Source: Hymenobacter lapidarius (GTDB lineage Bacteria; Bacteroidota; Bacteroidia; Cytophagales; Hymenobacteraceae). Taken from it: a DNA stretch of 64,000 bases. The position numbers were made by a program, and so were the translations under genes. Where the stretch lies: NCBI RefSeq assembly GCF_001816145.1, contig NZ_MDZB01000044.1:1-64000 (forward strand), written 5' to 3'. Of the stretch, positions 1-9,347 are shown one piece after another. Every line of letters begins with the position of its first letter. The stretch's first letter is position 1. Under the pieces are notes generated by a model. It was given only the letters and a program-made list of their open reading frames with translations, was not told the origin of the DNA and made no database searches.

Positions 1-333
1 TGCCCGCGTCACGGTGTACTGCACGGTTTCGCCGGGCCGAAAGTCGTAGGCCGTGGGGGCAAAGCTCAGGGTGCTGCCGCTCAGGGTGGTGTCGCCGCGG
101 CTGCGCAAGCCCCCGCGCTGGTTGCTGAACACCCGCAGGGCCGCCGCCGAGGCCGCGGTGAGCGGCTGGCTGAATGTGGCCATCACGCTGGCGCTGCGGG
201 GCACGGCCCGGGCGTTGGCCACCGGGCTGAGGCCGGTGAGGGTGGGAGCCTGGGCCCGGGCGGCCCCGCCCGGGCCCAGCAGCAACGGCCCACTGGCCAG
301 CCCAACAAACAACAAGTACCGAGTAGCGGGCAT
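1..333 (-). CDS. Exported protein with Ig-like domain, N-terminal part (cut by window edge)
   Basis: The first 111 codons of a gene running off the left edge. The product opens with a Sec signal peptide: a hydrophobic stretch ending in ARAQA near residue 29. It continues with a segment like the bacterial Ig-like domain Big_5 (LTGLSPVANARAVPRSASV, then GSTLSFAPT and a YDFRPGETV strand). Such domains begin many large surface or T9SS-exported proteins of Bacteroidota, often with VCBS or FG-GAP repeats further on, but that part lies outside the window. The ATG at 333 directly precedes the signal peptide. Function unknown. Confidence 0.7.
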   Translation of the reverse strand, partial: MPATRYLLFVGLASGPLLLGPGGAARAQAPTLTGLSPVANARAVPRSASVMATFSQPLTAASAAALRVFSNQRGGLRSRGDTTLSGSTLSFAPTAYDFRPGETVQYTVTRA

Positions 334-558
334 AGTAGAGAAAGGGACAGGAAAAGGGAAACAAGCTGCGGGGCCGTGCCCAAAGCAAACCGCCGGCTGG
401 TAAAGTTATGCCACGGCCCGCGCTACCGTCGGCAGGGCCACGGTGTAGCGGGCGGCCTCGGCGGCCTCGCCGGGCAGCAGCGCGCACTTTCCAATTTGCG
501 CCCCCGCGCCGTTGAGACGGGTGCCACCAGCGCGGGGACGCAAACTGAAAAGTTCGCG
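334..558. other. Gene gap with a coding-like remnant and an inverted repeat
   Basis: No complete gene is seen. Positions 480-559 form an inverted repeat (listed separately). Between it and the next gene, minus-strand 404-480 reads as a short tail ending in ARYTVALPTVARAVA and a TAA. It resembles the last residues of the adjacent restriction-modification protein (ALYGVALPAAVAP). It may be a degraded duplicate of that 3' end, but the similarity is short. Confidence 0.4.
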
Positions 559-559
559 C
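480..559. repeat. Inverted-repeat spacer abutting the stop codon of the restriction-modification gene
   Basis: Arms at 480-509 and 530-559 are 30 bases each and match with about 5 differences when one is reversed. The right arm runs into the TAG stop at 559-561 of the minus-strand gene. RNA from either strand would fold into a long hairpin. It belongs to the architectural class described in the findings. Confidence 0.75.
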
Positions 560-3500
560 TACGGGGCCACGGCCGCCGGCAGCGCCACCCCATACAGCGC
601 GGCCACGGCGGCATCCACGGCCGCTTCGGGCGCGGCGGTGTCGGCGGCGGGGTCGGCGGCTTTGGCGTCCAGAATCTGCTGCACCAGCGCGGCAATGGCC
701 GCCTGCTCGGCGGTCGTGGCGGCGGGGATGGGAAGCTGCCCGATATAGCTCATCTTCATACGCAGGTACCCATTCATCACCTTATCGCAAACGCTGTCGA
801 TGAAGAAAGCTGCACTGCTCGAATTCAGTACGCCTAGTAGGAATTTGTCGTCTGTGACAATTATTTGAACGTTGTCATTCCCCATAAAGCCGCGCGTATC
901 GAAAGCAAAAGGCGAAGGTTCCTTACTTACCCCAGGCCAGCTAATCTTGAGCTTCTCAAATTCCTGTTGCGTCTCAGGCCGTGGGCGCTCCAACGCATAC
1001 CAAGGGTAGCGGCCGGCTTTTGCTTCCCCACGAGCTTCAAGTTGCTTCTTGTACTTCAATAAATGCGCTTCAATTGCAGGGAACTTCGGCAGGTTGAATC
1101 CCCAATCAATGTATAGCAGATAGGTTTTGGAATCGGGCTGCTGGTAACGTCTCACGTCTCGCCCTGCTAGAAAAGGCCTGATGAACTGAACCGAATTAGG
1201 GTCCGCGTTAATCAATTCCTGCCGGGTGGCTTCGTCAATAACAAAGGCTTCATTAAAACCAGTCTTGACGCCATTGTACATCTTCCCATCAACGTACTCC
1301 GTCAGTGGCAGACAACCAGCACGCATTTTATCCAACGCTTCCTGCGCTTCAGCTTCAGCAAGGTTCCATCCCTTTGAGTTAAGTCCCTGTTGATTTACTA
1401 GCCGAGCTAAGCCAGACACAACACCATTAAATCCTACTCCAATTGGGGGCAATTTGAGCAACGCGGCGGCGCGGAAGGTGCTTTCCGCAGCGGGCGCACC
1501 CTGGCGCAGGGCCACGATGGCGGGGTAGGTGGTGGCTTCGGGGAACACGGGTAAGTCGCCGAAGTCCACGAATTCGAGCAGGGTTTGGGTGCTGGCCAGC
1601 CAGCCGCGCAGGGCCGCCCCGTAGCCGGCCCGCAGCCACTTGTTGGGCACGATGTAGGACAGCTCGCCGCCGGGGGCCAGCAGCTCGGCGCCCAGTTGCA
1701 GGAAGTACACGTAGAGGTCGGCCGTGCCGGCAAAAACGTGGCCGAAGCGCTGTTTGAGGTGGGGCTTGAGGGCGGTGAAGGCTTCCTGCCGGATATACGG
1801 CGGGTTGCCCATCACCACATCGAAGCCGCGAAAGCGGCCCGCCTCGTCGAGCACCTCGGGGAACTCGAAGCGCCACTCGAAGGCCTCGCGGAAGAGGGCG
1901 CCCTGCTCGTGGGCGGCTATTTCCTGGTCGAGCTGGTCGGCGTACTGCTGGAGGCGCTTCATTTCCCACTCGCGGGCCTCGCGCTGCCTGGCCGTTTCGG
2001 GGATGAGGAAGTGCTGGGTGTCGAGGGCCGCAAACTGGCCGCGGTAGAGGCGCAGCTTCTCGCGCTTCTTGTCCTTGCGGTGCAGCACGGCCGTGAGTTG
2101 CTCCTTGAGCTGCCCGAAGAAGCCCAGCAGGCGGTTTTTCTCGTCGCGCCCGCGGCTGCCGAAGTAGGCGCGCACGGCGGCCCGGTACTCGGGCAGCGAA
2201 AACGCCCCCTTCTGCCACACCTCCGACAGGTCGGCGTCGAGCCCGAAGCGGGCCAGCAGGGAGTTGCCCGTTTTCACGTTCAGGTCGAGGTTGGGCAGGG
2301 TTTCGAGCTCGCGGAAGCCGGTTTCGGGCCGGTAGTACGCGTGCTTGAGCAGCTCAATCCACAGCCGCAGCCGGCAGATGCGCACCGAGTTGGGGTTGAG
2401 GTCGACGCCGAACAGGGTGTGCTCCATCAGGGCGCGCTTCTCCCGAAACAGGGCCTGCTGCAAGCGGGTGCGGGCCGGCCCCACGGTGCGCGCCCCCGTG
2501 GCGACCTCAAAGGTGGCCACGCGGTAGGGCGCGGGCAGGCCGTCGGCATCGGTCACAATCAGCTCGTCGTGCTCCACCTCCAGGGTGTAGGGCAGCACGC
2601 CGCCCTCCTCGTCCAGAAACAAGCCCAGGCGGCTTTTCAGGTGCAGCAGCTCGTTGAGGGCACTCACCAGGAAGTGGCCCGAGCCCACGGCCGGGTCCAG
2701 CACCGTCAGGGTGTTGAAGTGGGCGGCGTAGGCCAGGCGCTGGGGCCGCCGGGCGGGGGCCAGCCGGTCCTGCAATTCCTCCAGCGAGTCGCAGCCGGCC
2801 AGCTCGGGCCAGGCGGGCGCCTGGGCAAAGTGGCGCACCACGGCGCGCCCCAGCGTCTGGCGGGCCATGTACATGGTCACGAAGCCGGGGGTGTAGAACG
2901 AGCCGTCCTTGTAGCCGTTTATCTTCTCAAACACCAGCCCCAGCACGGCGGCCGAGAGCAGCGGCCGGGTGGGGCCGTGGGCATCGGGCCGGGGCGCATC
3001 GGCGGGGGGCGCCGCCCTCGGCGGGGGCCGGTGCGTGGCTGGTGGTGGGGTCGGTGGCGAAGTCGTAGGCGTCGAGGAAGTGCAGCAGGTAGGGCAAGGC
3101 CGCCCACTGCGGGGCCTGGGCGGTGTGGGCCTTGGCCGCGGGCACGGCCGGCGCCCCCGCCTTGCGCAGCACCGAGCCCGGGAACGGGGCCAGCCCCAGC
3201 CCGTCGCGCAGCCCGCTGATGTCGATGGTCTGGCCCTCCAGCAGGCTGGGCTCGAAGAGCGAGGAGTTGAGGTAGGGCACCTGCGGGAAGTCGGCGAGCA
3301 CGTCGGGGCTGCGCTCGGCCGGGGGCCGGTTCAGCACCTCGAAGAAGAGGGTCTGCACCTCGTCGTACTCGGGCAGCCGCGCCGGGGTCAGGAAGCGGAA
3401 GGTGTCGGCCAGGGTGGCGTCGTGGTAGCGCACCAGCTGCCCCTCCAGCAGCTTGAGAAACAGCAGGCGGTTCACCCACATCAGGCACAGGGCCAGGGCC

Positions 3501-4453
3501 ACTTGTTCGAGCTGCTGGTCGTAGCCTTCGCCGTACTGGTCGCGGGCGGCACTGGGCAGGTTGTTGAGCCCGTGCCCGGTGCTGAGCTTGCGCAGGGTGT
3601 TTTCGAGCAGGGAGCCGGGCTGGCGCTCGGGCTCGGGGCAGCGGGCAATGCGGCGCACGCCGCCGGCCTTGTCCTCCTTCAGCCCCATCAGGTACAGCAG
3701 CTCGTTGTAGAACTCCTGGTTGAGGGTGTTGGGGTCGCGCCGCCCGGTGAGGGGCTCCTTCAGCAGGTAGGCGGGGTGAAAGAGGCGGTAGAGGCTCATC
3801 AGCTCGCCCGGCCGGGTGGGCACGCCGGGGCGCAGGTCCACGTAGGCGGCGCGCAGCTCGCCGTCCAGGGCGGCCAGCTTCTTCCCCGCAATGCTCTTGT
3901 AGAAGAAGTCGGTGTCGGGGCTGGCCTTGCCGCCCGCCTTCCAGTCCTGGAACGCCCGCACCAGGCTTTTATCCTTCCAGAACAGCCGGTGAAAGTCCAC
4001 GGCATCGAAGATGTACCACTCGTAGCCCGTCGTTACGATGAGGCGCTTGAAGTCGTCGGCCCGGTCGTCGCTGCGGTCCTCCAGGTAGTACAGCAGCAGC
4101 TGCTGAAACGCCTTGCGGTTGAGGTCGTCGGGGGCCAGCATCTCCAGGGGGTTCCTGGGTCCCTTCACCTCCAGCACCACCGCCACGGGCGAGTCGGCCG
4201 TGTCGGCCAGGTGCAGCACCAGGTCGCGCTTGTTGTGCACGTTGCCGTAGCGCGAGCCGCCCTCGGGCCTGGTCACCTGCCGCAGAAAGTCCAGGATGTG
4301 GGTTTCGCCGTGCCGCTCAATCTTGGTCGGGTCCAGGTGCCGGAGCATCTCCGCCAGGTGGGCGCTGAAGTCGTTGAGCTGGGCGGTGGTGGGGCGCAGG
4401 CGGCGCAGGGCGGCCGTGGCCAGGTCGGGCGGTAGAAGCTTGGGAAGGAGCAT
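559..4453 (-). pseudogene. Type IIG restriction-modification enzyme (Eco57I-like), split by one frameshift
   Basis: A single protein of about 1,297 residues is expected to carry nuclease, N6-adenine methylase and specificity domains. N-terminal part, 4453 to about 3009: a PD-(D/E)xK-like set with D77, E95 and K97 (RDLVL, then LEVKGP). Middle: SAM motif I DPAVGSGHFL near residue 586 and catalytic NPPY near residue 879. C-terminal part: a TaqI-C-like specificity domain (KTGFNEAFVID, RPFLAGRDVRRY). The upstream frame ends at 2927 and the downstream frame takes over. Removing one base from the run of six G at 3004-3009 joins them smoothly. Start ATG 4453 (MLLPKLLPPD) is preferred over upstream codons that lie in a repeat. 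Whether the shift is real, phase-variable or a sequencing error cannot be told here. No separate methylase or specificity gene is nearby. Confidence 0.85.
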
Positions 4454-4510
4454 GGGGGCAAATGTAGAGGTCGGCCCCAAAAACCCCACCCCTGCCGGGC
4501 ACGGCCCCTG

Positions 4511-4636
4511 CCCCTCCCCTCCGGGGGAGGGGTGCCAGACGACTGCTGTTTCAGAATGCACGGCACCAGCTTGGTGGCCTTTAGCGTGCCAGACGACTGC
4601 TGTTTCAGAACGCACCCTTCCCCCGGAGGGGAAGGG
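4511..4636. repeat. Repeat cluster: two GC-rich palindromes flanking two 25-base direct repeats
   Basis: Positions 4511-4532 and 4615-4636 are small hairpins (the second has stem CCCTTCCCC, loop CGGA). Between them the same 25-base word, beginning GTGCCAGACGACTGC, occurs at 4532-4556 and 4586-4610, a spacing of 54 bases. The cluster lies just upstream of the restriction-modification gene and downstream of the small T9SS-domain gene. It could be a remnant of a non-autonomous element. Confidence 0.7.
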
Positions 4637-4669
4637 CTGGGGATGGGGTTTTGGGGTCCCGCGCCGCGC

Positions 4670-5038
4670 CTACTCCACCGCCAGCGTCCTGGCCACGCGC
4701 TCTTCGCCCGCCTGCACCATTACCCGGTACAGTCCCGGTGCGCGGCCCAGCAGCGGCACTTCCGCCTTGCCGCCCTCCTCCGTCAGGCTCACGGGCTGCT
4801 CAAATACCACCGTGCCCTGGGCGTCGCTCAGCGTCACGGTGGCGCGGGTGGCGCCCGCCACGGCCGGCACCGCCACCGTGGCCCGAATGTGGGCCGGGTT
4901 GGGGTACACCGTGAGGTCGGCCGGCGCGGTGGGAGCTTGGGCGCGGGCCGCCGGGCTCGCCAGCAGCATAAACAACGGCAGCGGCATGGCCATATGCCGC
5001 CCACTGGTCAGAATAGCGGAGGAGGTGATAGTAAACAT
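4670..5038 (-). CDS. Small exported protein consisting of a T9SS type A sorting domain
   Basis: About 122 residues. After a signal peptide ending ASPAARAQA, almost the whole mature chain is a Por secretion-system C-terminal sorting domain: LTVYPNPAHIRATVAV, then VTLSDAQGTVV and a final GLYRVMVQAGE...ARTLAVE. In the family this domain directs cargo through the type IX machine and is then removed. Here there is no cargo in front of it. The start is uncertain: ATG 5038 is used, ATG 4993 gives a shorter, tidier signal peptide, and ATG 5083 is also in frame. It may be a trimmed gene, a decoy substrate or a small surface protein. Confidence 0.7.
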   Translation of the reverse strand: MFTITSSAILTSGRHMAMPLPLFMLLASPAARAQAPTAPADLTVYPNPAHIRATVAVPAVAGATRATVTLSDAQGTVVFEQPVSLTEEGGKAEVPLLGRAPGLYRVMVQAGEERVARTLAVE

Positions 5039-5245
5039 AGCAGGGCACAAAAAAGGAGGAAAGAATAGAAGCGGCGGCTTCACCGGCAGCGCGGCGATGC
5101 CGATTCAACGCAGTATGGCGCCAGCCCGTATGCCCGCCTTGCCCAACTGGCTCACATTCGCGCCCAATTCGTACTCTTTCGCGACGAACCCGGTGCGGCT
5201 CCTTACCGCCCGTATACCGGGATTCCCCATAGCCTCAACCGTACG

Positions 5246-5277
5246 AAAAAGGCCCGCCTCCAATGGAGACGGGCCTT
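5246..5277 (-). terminator. Rho-independent terminator of the atp operon
   Basis: On the minus strand, just after atpG, GGCCCGTCTC pairs with GAGGCGGGCC around a short loop and is followed by a run of five T. Confidence 0.8.
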
Positions 5278-5300
5278 CCTTTTCCTTATGTGTTCGACTG

Positions 5301-6185
5301 CTAACCAGCCGCCAGTGCCTCGGCACCACCCACAATTTCAAGAATCTCGGTCGTGATGGCCGCCTGACGCGTCCGGTTGTACGTCAGCTTGAGGGCCTTG
5401 AGCAGCTCCCCGGCGTTGTCGGTGGCTTTGTCCATGGCCGTCATGCGGGCGCCGTGCTCCGAAGCGTTGCTTTCCAGCACCGCTTTGTAGAGCTGGATTT
5501 TCAGCGACTGCGGAATCAGGGTCTGAATGATTTCCTCTTTCGAAGGCTCAAAAACGTAGTCCACGTTGGCAGTAGCCGACGCAGTAGCGGGTGCTGCCGA
5601 TGGCACCAGCGGCAAGAGTTGCTCGGCACGCACAATTTGCGTGGCCACGTTCTTAAACTCGTTATACACCATCACCACCTCGTCGTAGGTACCGGCGCGG
5701 AAGCCGTCCATAGCAAGCTCAGCCGCCTCACGCACCGTTTCAAACGAGAGCTTGGCGAAGACGTGGGTGAAATTGCCCACGATGTTGCCCTTACGGGTAT
5801 AGTAGTCGTGGGCTTTCTTGCCAATAGCCAGCACCGAGATGCTGGTTGCCGGCAGGTTGGCGTAGCGCTCCGCAATGGCCGCGTTCACGCCCTTAAACAC
5901 GTTCGAGTTGAACGCACCCGCCAGCCCCCGGTCCGAGGTAACGGCAATAATCAGCACCCGGCGCACCTCGCGGGCCACGCCGTAGTCGCTCACGATGTCG
6001 TTATCGGTCGTGCGCGTCAGGTTTGCCAGAATGGTGTTCAGGCGCTGCGCATAGGGCCGCATCCGGATGATGTTGTCCTGGGCACGACGCAGCTTGGCCG
6101 CCGCCACCATTTTCATGGCTTTGGTAATCTGCTGCGTGCTGCTCACCGACTGAATGCGGCTGCGGACTTCTTTTAAGCTTGCCAT
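5301..6185 (-). CDS. atpG: ATP synthase F1 gamma subunit
   Basis: 294 residues, normal for the family. The gamma subunit is the central rotor shaft that links proton flow through the membrane ring to ATP synthesis in F1. The N-terminal helix shows the hallmark MASLKEVRSRIQSV...QQITKAMKMVAAAKL, and the C-terminal helix has NASEHGARMTAMDKATDNA followed by LTYNRTRQAAITTEILEIVGGA. It is the last gene of the minus-strand operon, about 140 bases after atpA. That gap holds a long inverted repeat. A terminator follows the stop. The beta and epsilon genes are not in the window, consistent with the split F1 loci seen in many Bacteroidota. Confidence 0.97.
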   Translation of the reverse strand: MASLKEVRSRIQSVSSTQQITKAMKMVAAAKLRRAQDNIIRMRPYAQRLNTILANLTRTTDNDIVSDYGVAREVRRVLIIAVTSDRGLAGAFNSNVFKGVNAAIAERYANLPATSISVLAIGKKAHDYYTRKGNIVGNFTHVFAKLSFETVREAAELAMDGFRAGTYDEVVMVYNEFKNVATQIVRAEQLLPLVPSAAPATASATANVDYVFEPSKEEIIQTLIPQSLKIQLYKAVLESNASEHGARMTAMDKATDNAGELLKALKLTYNRTRQAAITTEILEIVGGAEALAAG

Positions 6186-6200
6186 TGATAGGTATTAATT

Positions 6201-6315
6201 GAACGTCATGCTGAGCGTAGCCGGAGCATCTCGCGCGCCACCACTAACTCAATCGTTCACCGAAAATAATTACTGCTGCACGCGAGATGCTTCGGCTGCG
6301 CTCAGCATGACGTTC
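6201..6315. repeat. Long inverted repeat in the atpA-atpG gap
   Basis: Arms 6201-6235 and 6281-6315 are 35 bases each with two mismatches, beginning GAACGTCATGCTGAGCG. They fill nearly the whole gap between two genes of the same operon. The transcript would form a very stable hairpin, which could act as an mRNA processing, stability or partial termination site. Confidence 0.85.
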
Positions 6316-6326
6316 TTTTGGCCCTT

Positions 6327-7910
6327 CTACTTCACCGCGTAGTTCGCCGCCACGTCCTTGGCTACCTCGCGGATGGCCTTGGTGCCAGCGTCCTCCAGTT
6401 TGCCGGCCTTGAGCGCCTTGAGCACGTCGGGGTAGCGGGAGTTCATCACTTGGCCGAACTCCTTCTCAAACTCCCGCACCCGGTTAACCGGTACGGTGTC
6501 GAGGAGGCCGTTGGTGGAGGCGTACACGATGGCCACCTGGTCTTCTACCTTCACGGGCGAAAACTGGGGCTGCTTCAGGATTTCGAGGTTGCGACGGCCG
6601 CGCTCAATGGTGAGCTTGGTCGAGGCGTCGAGGTCGGAGCCGAACTTGGCGAAGGCTTCCAGCTCACGGAACTGGGCCTGGTCGAGCTTCAGCGTACCGG
6701 CCACTTTCTTCATCGACTTAATCTGGGCGTTACCACCCACGCGCGACACCGAAATACCTACGTTAATGGCCGGGCGAACACCCGAGTTGAACAGGTTGGT
6801 CTCGAGGAAAATCTGGCCGTCGGTAATGGAAATCACGTTCGTCGGGATGTAGGCCGATACGTCACCCGCCTGCGTCTCAATGATGGGCAGTGCCGTGAGC
6901 GAACCGCCGCCTTTCACCAGGTGCCGGATGCTTTCGGGCAGGTCGTTCATATTCTGAGCGATTTCGTCCGACGCGTTGATTTTGGCGGCCCGCTCCAGCA
7001 AACGGCTGTGCAGGTAGAATACGTCGCCGGGATACGCCTCACGTCCGGGAGGACGACGGAGCAGCAGCGACACCTCGCGGTAAGCCACGGCCTGCTTCGA
7101 CAAGTCGTCGTACACCACGAGGGCGGGACGACCCGTGTCGCGGAAGAATTCGCCAATGGCGGCACCGGTGAACGGCGCGTAGAATTGCAGGGGCGCGGGG
7201 TCGGCGGCCGGAGCAGCTACCACCACGGTGTAGTCCATGGCACCGCCTTTGGTCAGCGACTGCACCACCTGGGCGATGGTCGAAGCCTTCTGGCCAATGG
7301 CCACGTAGATGCAGTACACCGGCTTGCCGGCTTCGAAGAACTCGCGCTGGTTCAGGATGGTATCGATGGCCACGGCCGACTTACCAGTCTGGCGGTCGCC
7401 GATAATCAGCTCGCGCTGGCCCCTGCCAATCGGAATCATGGCGTCAATCGACTTGATGCCGGTTTGCATCGGCTCGGTCACGGGCTGGCGGTAGATTACA
7501 CCGGGCGCCTTGCGCTCCAGGGGCATTTCGTACAGCTCGCCCTGGATGGGGCCGCGGCCGTCGATGGGCTGGCCGAGGGTGTTTACCACCCGGCCTACAA
7601 TGCCTTCGCCTACTTTAATGGAAGCAATTTTGTTGGTACGACGCACGGTGGCGCCTTCCTGAATGCCCGAGTAGTCGCCGAGCAATACGGCACCTACGTT
7701 GTCCTCCTCGAGGTTGAGCACCAGGCCTTGCAGGCCCGTCTCGAACTCAATCAGCTCACCCGCCTGGGCTTTGCTCAAGCCGTAGATGCGGGCCACACCG
7801 TCGCCAACCTGCAACACGGTGCCGACTTCTTCCAGCTCGGCTTCGGACTTGAAATTGGACAGTTGCTGCCGCAGGATTGCGGATACTTCGTCCGGACGTA
7901 CTTCTGCCAT
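6327..7910 (-). CDS. atpA: ATP synthase F1 alpha subunit
   Basis: 527 residues. Alpha forms the F1 hexamer with beta and carries the non-catalytic nucleotide sites. The sequence shows the N-terminal beta-barrel ([17 protein letters not shown]), the Walker A loop [15 protein letters not shown] near residue 170, the family signature around [17 protein letters not shown], and the helical C-terminal part. The start is the ATG before [16 protein letters not shown]. It lies in the operon between atpH and atpG. Confidence 0.98.
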   Translation of the reverse strand: MAEVRPDEVSAILRQQLSNFKSEAELEEVGTVLQVGDGVARIYGLSKAQAGELIEFETGLQGLVLNLEEDNVGAVLLGDYSGIQEGATVRRTNKIASIKVGEGIVGRVVNTLGQPIDGRGPIQGELYEMPLERKAPGVIYRQPVTEPMQTGIKSIDAMIPIGRGQRELIIGDRQTGKSAVAIDTILNQREFFEAGKPVYCIYVAIGQKASTIAQVVQSLTKGGAMDYTVVVAAPAADPAPLQFYAPFTGAAIGEFFRDTGRPALVVYDDLSKQAVAYREVSLLLRRPPGREAYPGDVFYLHSRLLERAAKINASDEIAQNMNDLPESIRHLVKGGGSLTALPIIETQAGDVSAYIPTNVISITDGQIFLETNLFNSGVRPAINVGISVSRVGGNAQIKSMKKVAGTLKLDQAQFRELEAFAKFGSDLDASTKLTIERGRRNLEILKQPQFSPVKVEDQVAIVYASTNGLLDTVPVNRVREFEKEFGQVMNSRYPDVLKALKAGKLEDAGTKAIREVAKDVAANYAVK

Positions 7911-8044
7911 TTTTTTGGGAATTGAGTATGTAGTATTGAGTAGTCAGTAGCGCGAAACGGTGCTTCGCGTGCCTGCGCCAATTGAATTAGTATCGTCGGC
8001 GCGGAGACACGAACAACTGTGTTCGCACTACACCGACTATCGGC
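7911..8044. other. atpH-atpA gap with a weak inverted repeat
   Basis: 134 bases without a gene. Short imperfect arms (around 7930-7958 and 8015-8040, sharing a GTAG(C/T)GCGAA core) could pair, but much less well than in the other gaps. No clear promoter is seen. Confidence 0.35.
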
Positions 8045-8605
8045 TTACACTTTTTGTTGAAACGTAGTGTCTTGCAAAGAGGTGCGCATTTTGCGGAGGC
8101 TGGTGCGCACGGAATCATCCAGCTGTTTGTCGCCAACGCGCAGGATGAAGCCGCCAATGAGGTCGGCGTCCACCTTTTCGGTCAGCTTCACGTCAGTCAG
8201 GCCGGTTTGCTGGGTTACCAGCTTCTCCATCTCGGCCCGCGAGGCAGGCGTGAGCGGGGTGGCCGAAGTCACCTCGGCCATCTGGATGCCCTGCATGGAA
8301 TTGTACTGCACCTGAAACTCGGTGCCCATGCCTTCCAGCGCCGATTCCCGGTTTTTCTGGGTGAGGATGGTGAAAAACCGCATGGTTATTTCCGACACCT
8401 TGCCACCAAAAATGGCGGTGAGGATGGCCAGCTTTTTGTCGTGCTTCACAATGGGGTTGCGCAGCAACAGCCGCAGCTCGCGGCTTTCGGCCATGGTCTT
8501 GCTCAGCAAGTCCATGTCCTCTTTCACGCTCTCCAGCGTGCCCATCTCCTTGCCCAAGTCGAGGAGCGACTTGGCGTAGCGGGCCGCTACTCGTTGGTCA
8601 GCCAT
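8045..8605 (-). CDS. atpH: ATP synthase F1 delta subunit
   Basis: 186 residues. Delta sits on top of F1 and ties it to the peripheral stalk formed by subunit b. It has the OSCP/delta fold: N-terminal helical part VAARYAKSLLDLGKEMG, then LRLLLRNPIVKHDKKLAIL, and the C-terminal domain with DADLIGGFILRVGDKQLDDSV, which is the most conserved block in the family. Gene order (after atpF, before atpA) is standard. Confidence 0.95.
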   Translation of the reverse strand: MADQRVAARYAKSLLDLGKEMGTLESVKEDMDLLSKTMAESRELRLLLRNPIVKHDKKLAILTAIFGGKVSEITMRFFTILTQKNRESALEGMGTEFQVQYNSMQGIQMAEVTSATPLTPASRAEMEKLVTQQTGLTDVKLTEKVDADLIGGFILRVGDKQLDDSVRTSLRKMRTSLQDTTFQQKV

Positions 8606-8612
8606 TTTATTT

Positions 8613-8704
8613 TTAGTTGTTAGGTGTCAGCTGTTAGTTATCAGGGCTGTTGGTACGAGCCATTTTGTGGCCCAACAACTGACAACTAGCAATCAGCAAC
8701 TAAT
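8613..8704. repeat. Imperfect inverted repeat between atpF and atpH
   Basis: A left arm of TTAGTTGTTAGG type (about 8613-8654) faces a right arm about 8672-8704. The arms are built from degenerate copies of GTTGTCAG/GTTAGTT words and pair at roughly three quarters of positions. The right arm includes the TAG stop of atpF at 8700-8702. Confidence 0.6.
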
Positions 8705-9197
8705 TAAGTTTAACGTCTTTCAAATACGAATCAACCAGCTGCGTCTGAGCGGCGGGCTCAGCGAGTTCGCGGCGCAGGATGCGCTCGGCGATGTCGACCG
8801 ACAGCTTGGCAGCGGTGTTTTTCACTTCGGCCAGGGCCGCGTTTTTCTCCTGCTGGATGGCTTCGCGGGCTTGGGCGATAATACGGTTGGCTTCTTCGGT
8901 GGCGCGGGCCTTTTCGGCGTCGCGGTGCTGGTTGGCCATCACGGTGGCTTCCTGCATCATGCGGTCGCGCTCGTGGCGGGCGTCGGCGAGCAACTTTTCG
9001 TTGCCGGCTTTCAGCTGCTGCATTTCAATTTTGGCCTGGTCGGCCATGCGCAGGGCATTATCAATGGTGTCTTCCCGCTCTTTGAGCGACAGCAGGATGG
9101 GCCGCCAGGCAAATTTGCCCAACAGAAACAACACCAACAGGAAGATAACCAGTTGCCAGAAAATCAGGCCGAGTTCAGGATTTAAGAAAGCTGGCAT
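8700..9197 (-). CDS. atpF: ATP synthase F0 subunit b
   Basis: 165 residues from ATG 9197, the usual length of a bacterial b subunit; an upstream extension in frame is not needed. One membrane helix at residues 8-26 (LGLIFWQLVIFLLVLFLLGK) is followed by WRPI and a long charged coiled coil (KEREDTIDNALRMADQAK onward). As a dimer it forms the peripheral stalk holding F1 still against the rotor. It lies between atpE and atpH, with a hairpin before it and an inverted repeat after it. Confidence 0.95.
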   Translation of the reverse strand: MPAFLNPELGLIFWQLVIFLLVLFLLGKFAWRPILLSLKEREDTIDNALRMADQAKIEMQQLKAGNEKLLADARHERDRMMQEATVMANQHRDAEKARATEEANRIIAQAREAIQQEKNAALAEVKNTAAKLSVDIAERILRRELAEPAAQTQLVDSYLKDVKLN

Positions 9198-9265
9198 AGG
9201 GAATTTAGTATTAGGGAACCGCCGGTAAAGGCTGGTTAAGCTTGCTACATCTTGTAGGAGCAGGT

Positions 9266-9310
9266 AAGCCCGCCGCGCCAACTGCAATAGCAGCAGCGGG
9301 CGGCGGGCTT
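9266..9310. other. Strong hairpin between atpE and atpF
   Basis: AAGCCCGCCGC at 9266-9276 pairs perfectly with 9300-9310. No T-run follows, so this is more likely an mRNA processing or stability element than a full terminator. It would fit the need for more c subunit than other subunits, but that is inference. Confidence 0.55.
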
Positions 9311-9347
9311 CCAACTACTTCCGGGCGCAGCGGCCCGGCAAATCATC

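Noticed and set aside
1585..3219. Long plus-strand reading frame of 544 codons over the restriction-modification gene
   Set aside because: It is antisense to a gene with clear methylase motifs; high GC produces such open frames by chance. Its residues are low-complexity (V, G, Q, L rich) and match no family.
2969..4435. Plus-strand frame of 488 codons antisense to the nuclease half
   Set aside because: Same reason; composition typical of a GC-rich shadow.
559..4453. BREX PglX or another multi-gene defence system
   Set aside because: The protein has its own nuclease-like N terminus and no brx, pglZ or other defence genes are near, so a type IIG single-chain enzyme fits better.
6318..7925. 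Plus-strand frame of 535 codons antisense to atpA
   Set aside because: Exact mirror of atpA, histidine and leucine rich, no domain.
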